From the NCBI RefSeq assembly GCF_037975245.1, contig NC_092563.1, positions 11,003,001 through 11,067,000 on the forward strand: a DNA stretch of 64,000 bases, in the 5' to 3' direction. The position numbers were made by a program, and so were the translations under genes. Positions 12,181-27,400 of the stretch are shown piece by piece (position 1 is the first letter of the stretch; each line of letters begins with the position of its first letter). This DNA comes from Apostichopus japonicus. Its lineage: Eukaryota; Echinodermata; Holothuroidea; Aspidochirotida; Stichopodidae. Under the pieces are notes generated by a model, which made no database searches, had not been told where the DNA came from, and worked only from the letters and a program-made list of their open reading frames with translations.

Positions 12181-14711
12181 TTGATAGGTACCGCACATTC
12201 GATTGTTCGGTATCTCACATTCGATTGATCGGTACCGCACATTCGATTGATCGGTACGGCACATTCGATTGTTCGGTTTCGCACCTACGATTGATCGGTA
12301 CCGCACATCCGATTGATAGGTATCCCACATTCGATTGATCGGTATCGCACATTCCATTTATCGGTACCGCACATTCGATTGATCGGTACCGAACATCCTA
12401 ATTATCGGTATCGCACATTCGATTGAACGGTATCGCACATTCCATTTATCGGTACCGCACATTCGATTTATCGGTACCGCACATTCGATCGATCGGTATC
12501 GCATATTCATTTTATCTGTACCGCACATCCGATTTATCGGTATCGCTTATTCGATTGATCGGTATCGCACATTCCATTTATCGGTACCGCACATTTCCAT
12601 TGATCGAAACCGCACATTCCATTGTTCGGTATCGCACATTCGATTGATCGGTACCGCACATTCGATTGAACGGTATCGCACATTCGATTAATCGGTAAAG
12701 CACATTCGATTAATCGGTACCACACATTCGATTGATCGGTACGGCACATTCGATTGATCGGTACCGCACATTCGATTGTTCGGTATCGCACATTCGATTG
12801 ATCGGTACCGCACATTCGATTGTTCGGTACGGCACATTCGATTGTTCGGTACGGCACATTCGATTGATCGGTACCGCACATTCGATTGTTCGGTACGGCA
12901 CATTCGATTGTTCGGTTTCGCACCTACGATTGATCGGTACCGCACATCCGATTGATAGGTATCCCACATTCGATTGATCGGTATCGCACATTCCATTTAT
13001 CGGTACCGCACATTCGATTGATCGGTACCGCACATTCGATCAATCGGTACCACATATTCATTTTATCGGTATCGCACATTCGATTGTTCGGTATCTCACA
13101 TTCGATTGATCGGTACCGCACATTCGATTGTTCGGTACCGCACATTCGATTGATCGGTACCGCACATCCTATTTATCGGTATCGCACATTCGATTGATCG
13201 GTATCGCACATTCCATTTATCGGTACCGCACATTCGATTGTTAGGTATTGCTTATTCGATTGATCGGTACCGCACATTCGATTGATCGGTACCGAACATT
13301 CGATGGTTCGGTATTTCACATTCGATTGTTCGGTACGGCACATTCGATTGTTCGGTATCGCACATTCGATCGATCGGTACCGTACATTCAGTTTAACGGT
13401 ACGGCACATTCGATTGTTCGGTATTGCACATTCGATTGATCGGTACTGCACATTCGATTGTTCGGTACGGCACATTCTATTGTTCGTTTTCGCAAATTCG
13501 ATTGATCGGTACCGCACATCCGATTTATAGGTATCCCACATTCGATTGATCGGTATCGCACATTCCATGTATCGGTACCGCACATTCGATTGATCGGGAC
13601 CGCACATTCGATTGATCGGTACCGCACATCCTATTTATCGGTATCGCACATTCGATTGATCGGTATCGCACATTTCATTTATCGGTACCGCACATTCGAT
13701 TGTTAGGTATTGCTTATTCGATTGATCGGTATCGCACATTCGATTGATAGGTACCGCACATTCGATTGTTCGGTATCTCACATTCGATTGATCGGTACCG
13801 CACATTCGATTGTTCGGTACGGCACATTCTATTGTTCGGTTTCGCAAATTCGATTGATCGGTACCGCACATCCGATTTATAGGTATCGCACATTCGATTG
13901 ATCGAAACCGCACATTCTATTGATCGGTACCGCACATTCGATTTATCAGTACCGCACATTCGATCGATCGGTATCGCATATTCATTTTATCTGTACCGCA
14001 CATCCGATTTATCGGTATCGCACATTCGATTGATCGGTATCGCACATTCCATTTATCGGTACCGCACATTCGATTGATCGAAACCGCACATTCGATTGAT
14101 CGGTACCGCACATTCGATCAATCGGTACCACATATTCATTTTATCGGTATCGCACATTCGATCGATCGGTATCGCATATTCGATTGATCGGTACCCCACA
14201 TTCGACTGTTCGGTTCGGCACATTCGATTGTTCGTTACCGCTTATTTGATTGATCGGTACCGAACATTCGATCGGTCGGTACCGCACATCCTATTTATCG
14301 GTATCGCACATTCGATTGATCGGTATCGCACATTCCATGTATCGGTACCGCACATTCGATTGATCGGTACCGCACATTCGATTGTTCGGTATCGCACATT
14401 CTATTGATCGGTACCGCACATTCGATTGATCGGTACCGCATATTCGATTGATCGAAACCGCACATCCTATTTATCGGTATCGCACATTCGATTGATTGGT
14501 ATCGCACATTCCATTTATCGGTACCGCACATTCGATTTATCGGTACCGCACATTCGATCGATCGGTATCGCATATTCATTTTATCTGTACCGCACATTCG
14601 ATTGTTCTGTACGGCACATTCGATCGATCGGTACCGCACATTCAGTTTAACGGTACGGCACATTCGATTGATCGGTATCGCACATTCCATTTATCGGTAC
14701 CGCACATTCGA
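12181..14711 (+). repeat. Mosaic third version of block L
   Basis: At about 12,181 copy 2 of L breaks off and the variant order jumps back. The stretch 12.25-13.0 kb follows 2.05-2.76 kb (spacing 10,201), and 13.2-13.6 kb follows 2.76-3.13 kb (spacing 10,487). Then 13.62-14.09 kb follows 0.22-0.70 kb (spacing 13,403), and 14.10-14.71 kb follows about 1.09-1.55 kb. Segments of the same parent block have been re-joined in a new order, always in phase with the 22-bp unit. No non-satellite DNA is present. Confidence 0.75.
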
Positions 14712-15583
14712 TTGATCGAAACCGCACATTCGATTGATCGGTACCGCACATTCGATTGATCGGTACCGCACATTCGATTGATCGGTACCGCACATTCGAT
14801 CGATCGGTACCGCATATTCATTTTATCGGTATCGCACATTCGATCGATCGGTATAGCACATTCGATTGATCGGTACCCCACATTCGACTGTTCGGTTCGG
14901 CACATTCGATTGTTCGTTACCGCATATATGATTGATCGGTACCGCACATTCGAATGATCGGTACCGCACATTCGATTGTTCGGTATCGCACATTCGATTG
15001 ATCCGTACTGTACATTCGATTGTTCGGTACGGCAAATTACATTGTTCGGTACCGATTGATCGCTACTGAACATTCGATTGATCGATACCGCACATTCGTT
15101 TATCGGTACCGTACATTCATTTAAACGGTACGGCATATTCAATTGTTCGGTATTGCACATTCAATTGATCGGTACCGCACATTCGATTGAACGGTATCGC
15201 ACATTATATTAATCGGTAAAGCACATTCGATTGATCGGTACGGCACATTCGATTGTTCGGTTTCGCACCTACGATTGATCGGTACCGCACATCCGATTGA
15301 TAGGTATCCCACATTCGATTGATCGGTATCGCACATTCCATTTATCGGTACCGCACATTCGATTGATCGGTACCGAACATCCAAATTATCGGTATCGCAC
15401 ATTCGATTGATCGGTATCGCACATTCCATTTATCGGTACCGCACATTCGATTTATCGGTACCGCACATTCGATCGATCGGTATCGCATATTCATTTCATC
15501 TGTACCGCACATCCGATTTATCGGTATCGCACATTCGATTGATCGGTATCGCACATTCCATTTATCGGTACCGCACATTTCCA
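14712..15583 (+). repeat. 872-bp tandem duplication, copy a
   Basis: 872 = 40 x 22 - 8. The deficit comes from one 14-bp unit (15,054) and one 21-bp unit (-9) plus one 23-bp unit containing CATTTCCATTG (+1). Copy b starts immediately after the last base, in the middle of a GATCGAAACC-type unit, so the crossover lay inside matching monomers. Confidence 0.88.
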
Positions 15584-16455
15584 TTGATCGAAACCGCACA
15601 TTCGATTGATCGGTACCGCACATTCGATTGATCGGTACCGCACATTCGATTGATCGGTACCGCACATTCGATCGATCGGTACCGCATATTCATTTTATCG
15701 GTATCGCACATTCGATCGATCGGTATAGCACATTCGATTGATCGGTACCCCACATTCGACTGTTCGGTTCGGCACATTCGATTGTTCGTTACCGCATATA
15801 TGATTGATCGATACCGCACATTCGAATGATCGGTACCGCACATTCGATTGTTCGGTATCGCACATTCGATTGATCCGTACTGTACATTCGATTGTTCGGT
15901 ACGGCAAATTACATTGTTCGGTACCGATTGATCGCTACTGAACATTCGATTGATCGATACCGCACATTCGTTTATCGGTACCGTACATTCATTTAAACGG
16001 TACGGCATATTCAATTGTTCGGTATTGCACATTCAATTGATCGGTACCGCACATTCGATTGAACGGTATCGCACATTATATTAATCGGTAAAGCACATTC
16101 GATTGATCGGTACGGCACATTCGATTGTTCGGTTTCGCACCTACGATTGATCGGTACCGCACATCCGATTGATAGGTATCCCACATTCGATTGATCGGTA
16201 TCGCACATTCCATTTATCGGTACCGCACATTCGATTGATCGGTACCGAACATCCTAATTATCGGTATCGCACATTCGATTGATCGGTATCGCACATTCCA
16301 TTTATCGGTACCGCACATTCGATTTATCGGTACCGTACATTCGATCGATCGGTATCGCATATTCATTTCATCTGTACCGCACATCCGATTTATCGGTATC
16401 GCACATTCGATTGATCGGTATCGCACATTCCATTTATCGGTACCGCACATTTCCA
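15584..16455 (+). repeat. 872-bp tandem duplication, copy b
   Basis: Adjoins copy a with no gap. The few differences seen include CATCCAAATTATC (a) against CATCCTAATTATC (b), and GATCGGTACC (a) against GATCGATACC (b) before the CATTCGAATG unit. Its 14-bp unit is at 15,926. The array then continues as block-L-like sequence. Confidence 0.87.
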
Positions 16456-17480
16456 TTGATCGAAACCGCACATTCCATTGTTCGGTATCGCACATTCGAT
16501 TGATCGGTACCGCACATTCGATTGAACGGTATCGCACATTCGATTAATCGGTAAAGCACATTCGATTAATCGGTACCACACATTCGATTGATCGGTACGG
16601 CACATTCGATTGATCGGTACCGCACATTCGATTGTTCGGTATCGCACATTCGATTGATCGGTACCGCACATTCGATTGTTCGGTACGGCACATTCGATTG
16701 TTCGGTACGGCACATTCGATTGATCGGTACCGCACATTCGATTGTTCGGTACGGCACATTCGATTGTTCGGTTTCGCACCTACGATTGATCGGTACCGCA
16801 CATCCGATTGATAGGTATCCCACATTCGATTGATCGGTATCGCACATTCCATTGATCGGTACCGCACATTCGATTGATCGGTACCGCACATTCGATCAAT
16901 CGGTACCACATATTCATTTTATCGGTATCGCACATTCGATTGTTCGGTATCTCACATTCGATTGATCGGTACCGCACATTCGATTGTTCGGTACCGCACA
17001 TTCGATTGATCGGTACCGCACATCCTATTTATCGGTATCGCACATTCGATTGATCGGTATCGCACATTCCATTTATCGGTACCGCACATTCGATTGTTAG
17101 GTATTGCTTATTCGATTGATCGGTACCGCACATTCGATTGATCGGTACCGAACATTCGATTGTTCGGTATTTCACATTCGATTGTTCGGTACGGCACATT
17201 CGATTGTTCGGTACGGCACATTCGATCGATCGGTACCGTACATTCAGTTTAACGGTACGGCACATTCGATTGTTCGGTATTGCACATTCTATTGTTCGTT
17301 ATCGCAAATTCGATTGATCGGTACCGCACATCCGATTTATAGGTATCCCACATTCGATTGATCGGTATCGCACATTCCATGTATCGGTACCGCACATTCG
17401 ATTGATCGGGACCGCACAATCGATTGATCGGTACCGCACATTCCTATTTATCGGTATCGCACATTCGATTGATCGGTATC
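16456..17480 (+). repeat. Block-L-like array (continuation of the mosaic)
   Basis: The monomer order follows roughly 2.4-3.2 kb of block L with monomer-scale insertions and losses. One example is a CATTCCTATTTATCGG unit near 17,441. Nothing other than 22-bp units was seen. Confidence 0.72.
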
Positions 17481-19570
17481 GCACATTCCATTTATCGGTA
17501 CCGCACATTCCATTGATCGAAAACGCACATTCGATTGATCGGTACCGAACATTCCATTGATCGGTACCGCACATTCGATAGATCGGTACCGCACATTCGA
17601 TTGTTCGGTATCGCACATTCGATTGATCGGTACTGCACATTCGATTGTTCGGTACGGCAAATTCCATTGTTCGGTACCGATTGATCGCTACTGAACATTC
17701 GATTGATCGATACCGCACATTCGTTTATCGGAACCGAACATTCATTTAAACGGCACGGTACATTCAATTGTTCGGTATTGCACATTCGATTGATCGGTAC
17801 CGCACATTCGATTGAACGGTATCGCACATTCGATTGATCGGTACCGCCCATTCGATTGTTCGGTACGGCACATTCGATTGTTCGGTACCGCACATTCGAT
17901 TGATCGGTACCGCACATCCTAATTATCGGTATCGCACATTCGATTGATCGGTATCGCAAATTCGATTGATCGGTACCGCACATTCGATCGATCGGTACCG
18001 CACATTCATTCTATCGGTATCGCACATTCGATTGTTCGGTATCGCAAATTCGATCGATCGGTACCGCACATTCGATGGATCGGTATCGCACATTCGATTG
18101 ATCGGTACCGCACATTCGATTGAACGGTATCGCACATTCGATTAATCGGTAAAGCACATTCGATTAATCGGTACCGCACATTCGATTGATCGGTACCGCA
18201 CATTCGATTGATCGGTACCGCACATTCGATTGTTCGGTATCGCACATTCGATTGATCGGTACCGCACATTCGATTGTTCGGTACGGCACATTCGATCGAT
18301 CGGTACCGCACATTCATTTTAACGGTACGGCACATTCGATTGTTTGGTATTGCTTATTCGATTGATCGGTACCGCACATTCGATTGATCGGTACCGCACA
18401 TTCGATTGATCGGTACCGCACATCCTAATCATCGGTATCGCACATTCGATTGATCGGTATCGCACATTCCATTTATCGGTACCGCACATTCGATTGATCG
18501 GTACCGCACATTCGATCGATCGGTATCTCATATTCATTTTATATGTACCGCACATCCTATTTATCGGTATCGCACATTCGATTGATCGGTATCGCACATT
18601 CCATTTATCGATACCGCACATTCCATTGATCGAAACCGCACATTCGATTGATCGGTACCGCACATTCCATTGATCGGTACCGCACATTCGATAGATCGGT
18701 ACCGCACATTCGATTGTTCGGTATCGCACATTCGATTGATCGGTACTGCACATTCGATTGTTCGGTACGGCAAATTCCATTGTTCGGTACCGATTGATCG
18801 CTACTGAACATTCGATTGATCGATACCGCACATTCGTTTATCGGAACCGAACATTCATTTAAACGGTACGGTACATTCAATTGTTCTGTATTGCACATTC
18901 GATTGATCGGTACCGCACATTCGATTGAACGGTATCGCACATTCGATTGATCGGTACCGCACATTCGATTGTTCGGTACCGCACATTCGATTGATCGGTA
19001 CCGCACATCCTAATTATCGGTATAGCACTTTCGATCGATCGGTATCGCATATTCATTCTATCTGTACCGCACATTCTATTGTTCGGTATCGCACATTCGA
19101 TTGATCGGTACCGCACATCCGATTTATCGGTATCGCACATTCGATTGATCGGTATCGCACATTCCATTTATCGGTACCGCACATTCGATTGATCGAAACC
19201 GCACATTCGATTGATCGGTATCGCACATTCCATTTATCGGTACCGCACATTCGATTGATCGAAACCGCACATTCGATTGATCGGTATCGCAAATTCTATT
19301 GATCGGTACCGCACTTTCGATTTATCGATACCGCACATTCGATCGGTACCGCACATTCATTCTATCGGTATCGCACATTCGATTGATCGGTATCGCAAAT
19401 TCGATCGATCGGTACCGCACATTCGATTGTTCGGTATCGCACATTCGATTGTTCGGTACCGCACATTCGATTGAACGGTATCGCACATTCGATTAATCGG
19501 TAAAGCACATTCGATGAATCGGTACCGCACATTCGATTGATCGGTATCGCAAATTCGATTGATCGGTACC
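17481..19570 (+). repeat. 2.1-kb tandem HOR, copy a (2,090 bp)
   Basis: Both copies run from a CATTCCATTTATCGG unit to a GCAAATTCGATTGATCGG unit. The length equals 96 units minus 22 bp, which is accounted for by two 14+21-bp pairs (17,679 and 18,792; -9 each) and one 18-bp unit (19,333; -4). It lacks one monomer near 17,983 that copy b and block L both have. Confidence 0.87.
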
Positions 19571-21682
19571 GCACATTCCATTTATCGGTACCGCACATTC
19601 CATTGATCGAAAACGCACATTCGATTGATCGGTACCGCACATTCCATTGATCGGTACCGCACATTCGATAGATCGGTACCGCACATTCGATTGTTCGGTA
19701 TCGCACATTCGATTGATCGGTACTGCACATTCGATTGTTCGGTACGGCAAATTCCATTGTTCGGTACCGATTGATCGCTACTGAACATTCGATTGATCGA
19801 TACCGCACATTCGTTTATCGGAACCGAACATTCATTTAAACGGCACGGTACATTCAATTGTTCGGTATTGCACATTCGATTGATCGGTACCGCACATTCG
19901 ATTGAACGGTATCGCACATTCGATTGATCGGTACCGCCCATTCGATTGTTCGGTACGGCACATTCGATTGTTCGGTACCGCACATTCGATTGATCGGTAC
20001 CGCACATCCTAATTATCGGTATCGCACATTCGATTGATCGGTATCGCAAATTCGATTGATCGGTACCGCACATTAGATTTATCGATACCGCACATTCGAT
20101 CGATCGGTACCGCACATTCATTCTATCGGTATCGCACATTCGATTGTTCGGTATCGCAAATTCGATCGATCGGTACCGCACATTCGATGGATCGGTATCG
20201 CACATTCGATTGATCGGTACCGCACATTCGATTGAACGGTATCGCACATTCGATTAATCGGTAAAGCACATTCGATTAATCGGTACCGCACATTCGATTG
20301 ATCGGTACCGCACATTCGATTGATCGGTACCGCACATTCGATTGTTCGGTATCGCACATTCGATTGATCGGTACCGCACATTCGATTGTTCGGTACGGCA
20401 CATTCGATCGATCGGTACCGCACATTCATTTTAACGGTACGGCACATTCGATTGTTTGGTATTGCTTATTCGATTGATCGGTACCGCACATTCGATTGAT
20501 CGGTACCGCACATTCGATTGATCGGTACCGCACATCCTAATCATCGGTATCGCACATTCGATTGATCGGTATCGCACATTCCATTTATCGGTACCGCACA
20601 TTCGATTGATCGGTACCGCACATTCGATCGATCGGTATCTCATATTCATTTTATATGTACCGCACATCCTATTTATCGGTATCGCACATTCGATTGATCG
20701 GTATCGCACATTCCATTTATCGATACCGCACATTCCATTGATCGAAACCGCACATTCGATTGATCGGTACCGCACATTCCATTGATCGGTACCGCACATT
20801 CGATAGATCGGTACCGCACATTCGATTGTTCGGTATCGCACATTCGATTGATCGGTACTGCACATTCGATTGTTCGGTACGGCAAATTCCATTGTTCGGT
20901 ACCGATTGATCGCTACTGAACATTCGATTGATCGATACCGCACATTCGTTTATCGGAACCGAACATTCATTTAAACGGTACGGTACATTCAATTGTTCTG
21001 TATTGCACATTCGATTGATCGGTACCGCACATTCGATTGAACGGTATCGCACATTCGATTGATCGGTACCGCACATTCGATTGTTCGGTACCGCACATTC
21101 GATTGATCGGTACCGCACATCCTAATTATCGGTATAGCACTTTCGATCGATCGGTATCGCATATTCATTCTATCTGTACCGCACATTCTATTGTTCGGTA
21201 TCGCACATTCGATTGATCGGTACCGCACATCCGATTTATCGGTATCGCACATTCGATTGATCGGTATCGCACATTCCATTTATCGGTACCGCACATTCGA
21301 TTGATCGAAACCGCACATTCGATTGATCGGTATCGCACATTCCATTTATCGGTACCGCACATTCGATTGATCGAAACCGCACATTCGATTGATCGGTATC
21401 GCAAATTCTATTGATCGGTACCGCACTTTCGATTTATCGATACCGCACATTCGATCGGTACCGCACATTCATTCTATCGGTATCGCACATTCGATTGATC
21501 GGTATCGCAAATTCGATCGATCGGTACCGCACATTCGATTGTTCGGTATCGCACATTCGATTGTTCGGTACCGCACATTCGATTGAACGGTATCGCACAT
21601 TCGATTAATCGGTAAAGCACATTCGATGAATCGGTACCGCACATTCGATTGATCGGTATCGCAAATTCGATTGATCGGTACC
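19571..21682 (+). repeat. 2.1-kb tandem HOR, copy b (2,112 bp)
   Basis: 97 units minus the same 22-bp deficit. It carries the additional unit GCACATTAGATTTATCG + ATACC near 20,070, which copy a lost. Corresponding landmarks lie at 19,769, 20,904 and 21,445. Its right half is at the same time the first copy of the 1,549-bp HOR, so the two periods overlap. Confidence 0.87.
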
Positions 21683-22345
21683 GCACATTCGATTGTTCGT
21701 TACCGCACACTCGATTGATCGGTACCGCACATTCATACTATCTTTATCGCACATTCGATTGATCGGTACCGCACATCCTATTTATCGGTATCGCACATTC
21801 GATTGATCGGTATCGGACATTCCATGTATCGGTACCGCACATTCGATTGATCGGTACCGCAAATTCGATTGTTCGGTACCGCACATTCGATTGATCGGTA
21901 CCGCACATTCGATTGATCGGTACCGCACATCCTAATTATCGGTATCGCACATTCGATTGATCGAAACCGCACATTCGATTGATCGGTATCGCAAATTCGA
22001 TTGATCGGTACCGCACATTCGATTGTTCGTTACCGCACACTCGATTGATCGGTACCGCACATTCATACTATCTTTATCGCACATTCGATTGATCGGTACC
22101 GCACATCCGACTTATCGGTATCGCACATTCGATTGATCGGTATCGCACATTCCATTTATCGGTACAGCACATTCGATTGATCGAAACCGCACATTCGATT
22201 GATCGGTATCGCAAATTCGATTGATCGGTACCGCACATTCGATTTATCGATACCGCACATTCGATCGATCGGTACCGCACATTCATTCTATCAGTATCGC
22301 ACATTCGATTGATCGGTATCGCAAATTCGATCGATCGGTACCGCA
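20797..22345 (+). repeat. 1,549-bp HOR, copy 1 (71 units)
   Basis: 1,549 = 71 x 22 - 13, explained exactly by one 14-bp unit (20,904; -8), the following 21-bp unit (-1) and one 18-bp unit (21,445; -4). The left edge is the CATTCGATAGATCGG unit. Confidence 0.88.
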
Positions 22346-23894
22346 CATTCGATAGATCGGTACCGCATATTCGATTGTTCGGTATCGCACATTCGATTGA
22401 TCGGTACTGCACATTCGATTGTTCGGTACGGCAAATTCCATTGTTCGGTACCGATTGATCGCTACTGAACATTCGATTGATCGATACCGCACATTCGTTT
22501 ATCGGAACCGAACATTCATTAAAACGGTACGGTACATTCAATTGTTCTGTATTGCACATTCGATTGATCGGTACCGCACATTCGATTGAACGGTATCGCA
22601 CATTCGATTGATCGGTACCGCACATTCGATTGTTCGGTACCGCACATTCGATTGATCGGTACCGCACATCCTAATTATCGGTATAGCACTTTCGATCGAT
22701 CGGTATCGCATATTCATTCTATCTGTACCGCACATTCGATTGTTCGGTATCGCACATTCGATTGATCGGTACCGCACATCCGATTTATCGGTATCGCACA
22801 TTCGATTGATCGGTATCGCACATTCCATTAATCGGTACCGCACATTCGATTGATCGAAACCGCACATTCGATTGATCGGTATCGCACATTCCATTTATCG
22901 GTACCGCACATTCGATTGATCGAAACCGCACATTCGATTGATCGGTATCGCAAATTCTATTGATCGGTACCGCACTTTCGATTTATCGATACCGCACATT
23001 CGATCGGTACCGCACATTCATTCTATCGGTATCGCACATTCGATTGATCGGTATCGCAAATTCGATCGATCGGTACCGCACATTCGATTGTTCGGTATCG
23101 CACATTCGATTGTTCGGTACGGCACATTCCATTGAACGGTATCGCACATTCGATTAATCGGTAAAGCACATTCGATTAATCGGTACCGCACATTCGATTG
23201 ATCGGTATCGCAAATTCGATTGATCGGTACCGCACATTCGATTGTTCGTTACCGCACACTCGATTGATCGGTACCGCACATTCATACTATCTTTATCGCA
23301 CATTCGATTGATCGGTACCGCACATCCTATTTATCGGTATCGCACATTCGATTGATCGGTATCGGACATTCCATGTATCGGTACCGCACATTCGATTGAT
23401 CGGTACCGCAAATTCGATTGTTCGGTACCGCACATTCGATTGATCGGTACCGCACATTCGATTGATCGGTACCGCACATCCTAATTATCGGTATCGCACA
23501 TTCGATTGATCGAAACCGCACATTCGATTGATCGGTATCGCAAATTCGATTGATCGGTACCGCACATTCGATTGTTCGTTACCGCACACTCGATTGATCG
23601 GTACCGCACATTCATACTATCTTTATCGCACATTCGATTGATCGGTACCGCACATCCGACTTATCGGTATCGCACATTCGATTGATCGGTATCGCACATT
23701 CCATTTATCGGTACAGCACATTCGATTGATCGAAACCGCACATTCGATTGATCGGTATCGCAAATTCGATTGATCGGTACCGCACATTCGATTTATCGAT
23801 ACCGCACATTCGATCGATCGGTACCGCACATTCATTCTATCAGTATCGCACATTCGATTGATCGGTATCGCAAATTCGATCGATCGGTACCGCA
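22346..23894 (+). repeat. 1,549-bp HOR, copy 2
   Basis: Landmarks at 22,453 and 22,994 repeat those of copy 1 at +1,549. A small number of substitutions separates it from its neighbours, for example GCATATTCG at about 22,367 against GCACATTCG in copy 3, and CATTAAAACGG against CATTTAAACGG in copy 1. Confidence 0.88.
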
Positions 23895-24490
23895 CATTCG
23901 ATAGATCGGTACCGCACATTCGATTGTTCGGTATCGCACATTCGATTGATCGGTACTGCACATTCGATTGTTCGGTACGGCAAATTCCATTGTTCGGTAC
24001 CGATTGATCGCTACTGAACATTCGATTGATCGATACCGCACATTCGTTTATCGGAACCGAACATTCATTAAAACGGTACGGTACATTCAATTGTTCTGTA
24101 TTGCACATTCGATTGATCGGTACCGCACATTCGATTGAACGGTATCGCACATTCGATTGATCGGTACCGCACATTCGATTGTTCGGTACCGCACATTCGA
24201 TTGATCGGTACCGCACATCCTAATTATCGGTATAGCACTTTCGATCGATCGGTATCGCATATTCATTCTATCTGTACCGCACATTCGATTGTTCGGTATG
24301 GCACATTCGATTGATCGGTACCACACATCCGATTTATCGGTATCGCACATTCGATTGATCGGTATCGCACATTCCATTTATCGGTACCGCACATTCGATT
24401 GATCGAAACCGCACATTCGATTGATCGGTATCGCAAATTCTATTGATCGGTACCGCACTTTCGATTTATCGATACCGCACATTCGATCGA
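23895..24490 (+). repeat. 1,549-bp HOR, partial copy 3
   Basis: Follows copy 2 (14-bp unit at 24,002). It then loses 66 bp (three monomers) at about 24,420, and the 18-bp unit seen in the other copies is full length here. Similarity fades near 24,490. Confidence 0.8.
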
Positions 24491-27400
24491 TCGGTACCGC
24501 ACATTCGATTGATCGGTATCGCACATTCGATTGATCAGTATCGCAAATTCGATTGATCGGTACCGCACATTCGATTGTTCGGTACCGCACATTCGATTGA
24601 TCGGTACCGCACATTCGATTGAACGGTATCGCACATTCGATTTATCGGTACCCCACATTCGACTGTTCGGTTCGGCACATTCGATTGTTCGTTACCGCAT
24701 ATTTGATTGATCGGTACCGCACATTCGATCGATCGGTACCGCACATCCTATTTATCGGAATCGCACATTCGATTGATCGGTATCGCACATTCCATTTATC
24801 GGTACCGCACATTCGATTGATCGGTACCGCACATTCGAGTGTTCGGTATCGCACATTCGATTGATCGGTACCGCACATTCGATTGTTCGGTACGGCACAT
24901 TCGATCGATCGGTACCGCACATTCATTTTATCGGTACGGCACATTCGATTGTTTGGTATTGCTTATTCGATTGATCGGTACCGCACATTCGATTGATCGG
25001 TACCGCACATTCGATCGATCGGTATCGCATATTCATTTTATCTGTACCGCACATCCTATTTATCGGTATCGCACATTCGATTGATCGGTATCGCACATTC
25101 CATTTATCGATACCGCACATTCCATTGATCGAAACCGCACATTCGATTGATCGGTACCGCACATTCCATTGATCGGTACCGCACATTCGATAGATCGGTA
25201 CCGCACATTCGATTGTTCGGTATCGCACATTCGATTGATCGGTACTGCACATTCGATTGTTCGGTACGGCAAATTCCATTGTTCGGTACCGATTGATCGC
25301 TACTGAACATTCGATTGATCGATACCGCACATTCGTTTATCGGAACCGAACATTCATTTAAACGGTACGGTACATTAAATTGTTCTGTATTGCACATTCG
25401 ATTGATCGGTACCGCACATTCGATTGAACGGTATCGCACATTCGATTGATCGGTACCGCACATTCGATTGTTCGGTACCGCACATTCGATTGATCGGTAC
25501 CGCACATCCTAATTATCGGTATAGCACTTTCGATCGATCGGTATCGCATATTCATTCTATCTGTACCGCACATTCGATTGTTCGCTATCGCACATTCGAT
25601 TGATCGGTACCGCACATCCGATTTATCGGTATCGCACATTCGATTGATCGGTATCGCACATTCCATTTATCGGTACCGCACATTCGATTGATCGAAACCG
25701 CACATTCGATTGATCGGTATCGCACATTCCATTTATCGGTACCGAACATACGATTGATCGAAACCGCACATTCGATTGATCGGTACCGCACATCCGATTT
25801 ATCGGTATCGCACATTCGATTGATCGGTATCGCACATTCCATTTATCGGTACCGCACATTCGATTGATCGAAACCGCACATTCGATTGATCGGTATCGCA
25901 CATTCCATTTATCGGTACCGCACATTCGATTGATCGAAACCGCACTTTCGATTTATCGATACCGCACATTCGATCGGTACCGCACATTCATTCTGTCGGT
26001 ATCGCACATTCGATTGATCGGTATCGCACATTCGATCGATCGGTACCGCACATTCGATTGATCGGTACCGCACATTCGATTGAACGGTATCGCACATTCG
26101 ATTTATCGGTACCGCACATTCGATTAATCGGTACCGCACATTCGATTGATCGGTACGGCACATTCGATTGATCGGTACCGCACATTCGATTGTTCGGTAT
26201 CGCACATTCGATTGATCGGTACCGCACATTCGATTGTTCGGTACCGCACATTCGATTGTTCGGTACGGCACATTCGATCGATCGGTACCGTACATTCAGT
26301 TTAACGGTACGGCACATTCCATTGTTCGGTATTGCACATTCGATTGATCGGTATCGCACATTCGATTGATAGGTACCGCACATTCGATTGTTCGGTATCT
26401 CACATTCGATTGATCGGTACCGCACATTCGATTGTTCGGTACGGCACATTCGATTGTTCGGTTTCGCACCTACGATTGATCGGTACCGCACAACCGATTG
26501 ATAGGTATCCCACATTCGATTGATCGGTATCGCACATTCCATTTATCGGTACCGCACATTCGATTGATCGGTACCGCACATTCGATCAATCGGTACCACA
26601 TATTCATTTTATGGGTATCGCACTTTCGATCGATCGGTATCGCACATTCGATTGATCGGTACCCCATATTCGACTGTTCGGTTCGGCACATTCGATTGTT
26701 CGTTACCGCTTATTTGATTGATCGGTACCGAACATTCGATCGGTCGGTACCGCACATCCTATTTATCGGTATCGCACATTCGATTGATCGGTATCGCACA
26801 TTCCATGTATCGGTACCGCACATTCGATTGATCGGTACCGCACATTCGATTGTTCGGTATCGCACATTCTATTGATCGGTACCGCACATTCGATTGTTCG
26901 GTACGGCACATTCGATCGATCGGTACCGCACATTCATTTTAACGGTACGGCACATTCGATTGTTCGGTATCGCACATTCGATTGATCGGTACCGCACATT
27001 CGATTGATCGGTACCGCACATTCGATTGATCGGTACCGCACTTTCGATCGATCGATACCGCACACTCGATCGATCGGTACCGCACATTCATACTATCGGT
27101 ATCGCACATTCGATTGATCGGTACCGCACATCCGATTTATCGGTATCGCACATTCGATTGATCGGTATCGCACAATCCATTTATCGGTACAGCACATTCG
27201 ATTGATCGAAACCGCACATTCGATTGATCGGTATCGCAAATTCGATTGATCGGTACCGCACATTCGATTTATCGATACCGCACATTCGATTGATCGAAAC
27301 CGCACATTCGATTGATCGGTACCGCACATTCGATTGTTCGGTATCGCACATTCGATTGATCGGTACCGCACATTCGATTGTTCGGTACGGCACATTCGAT

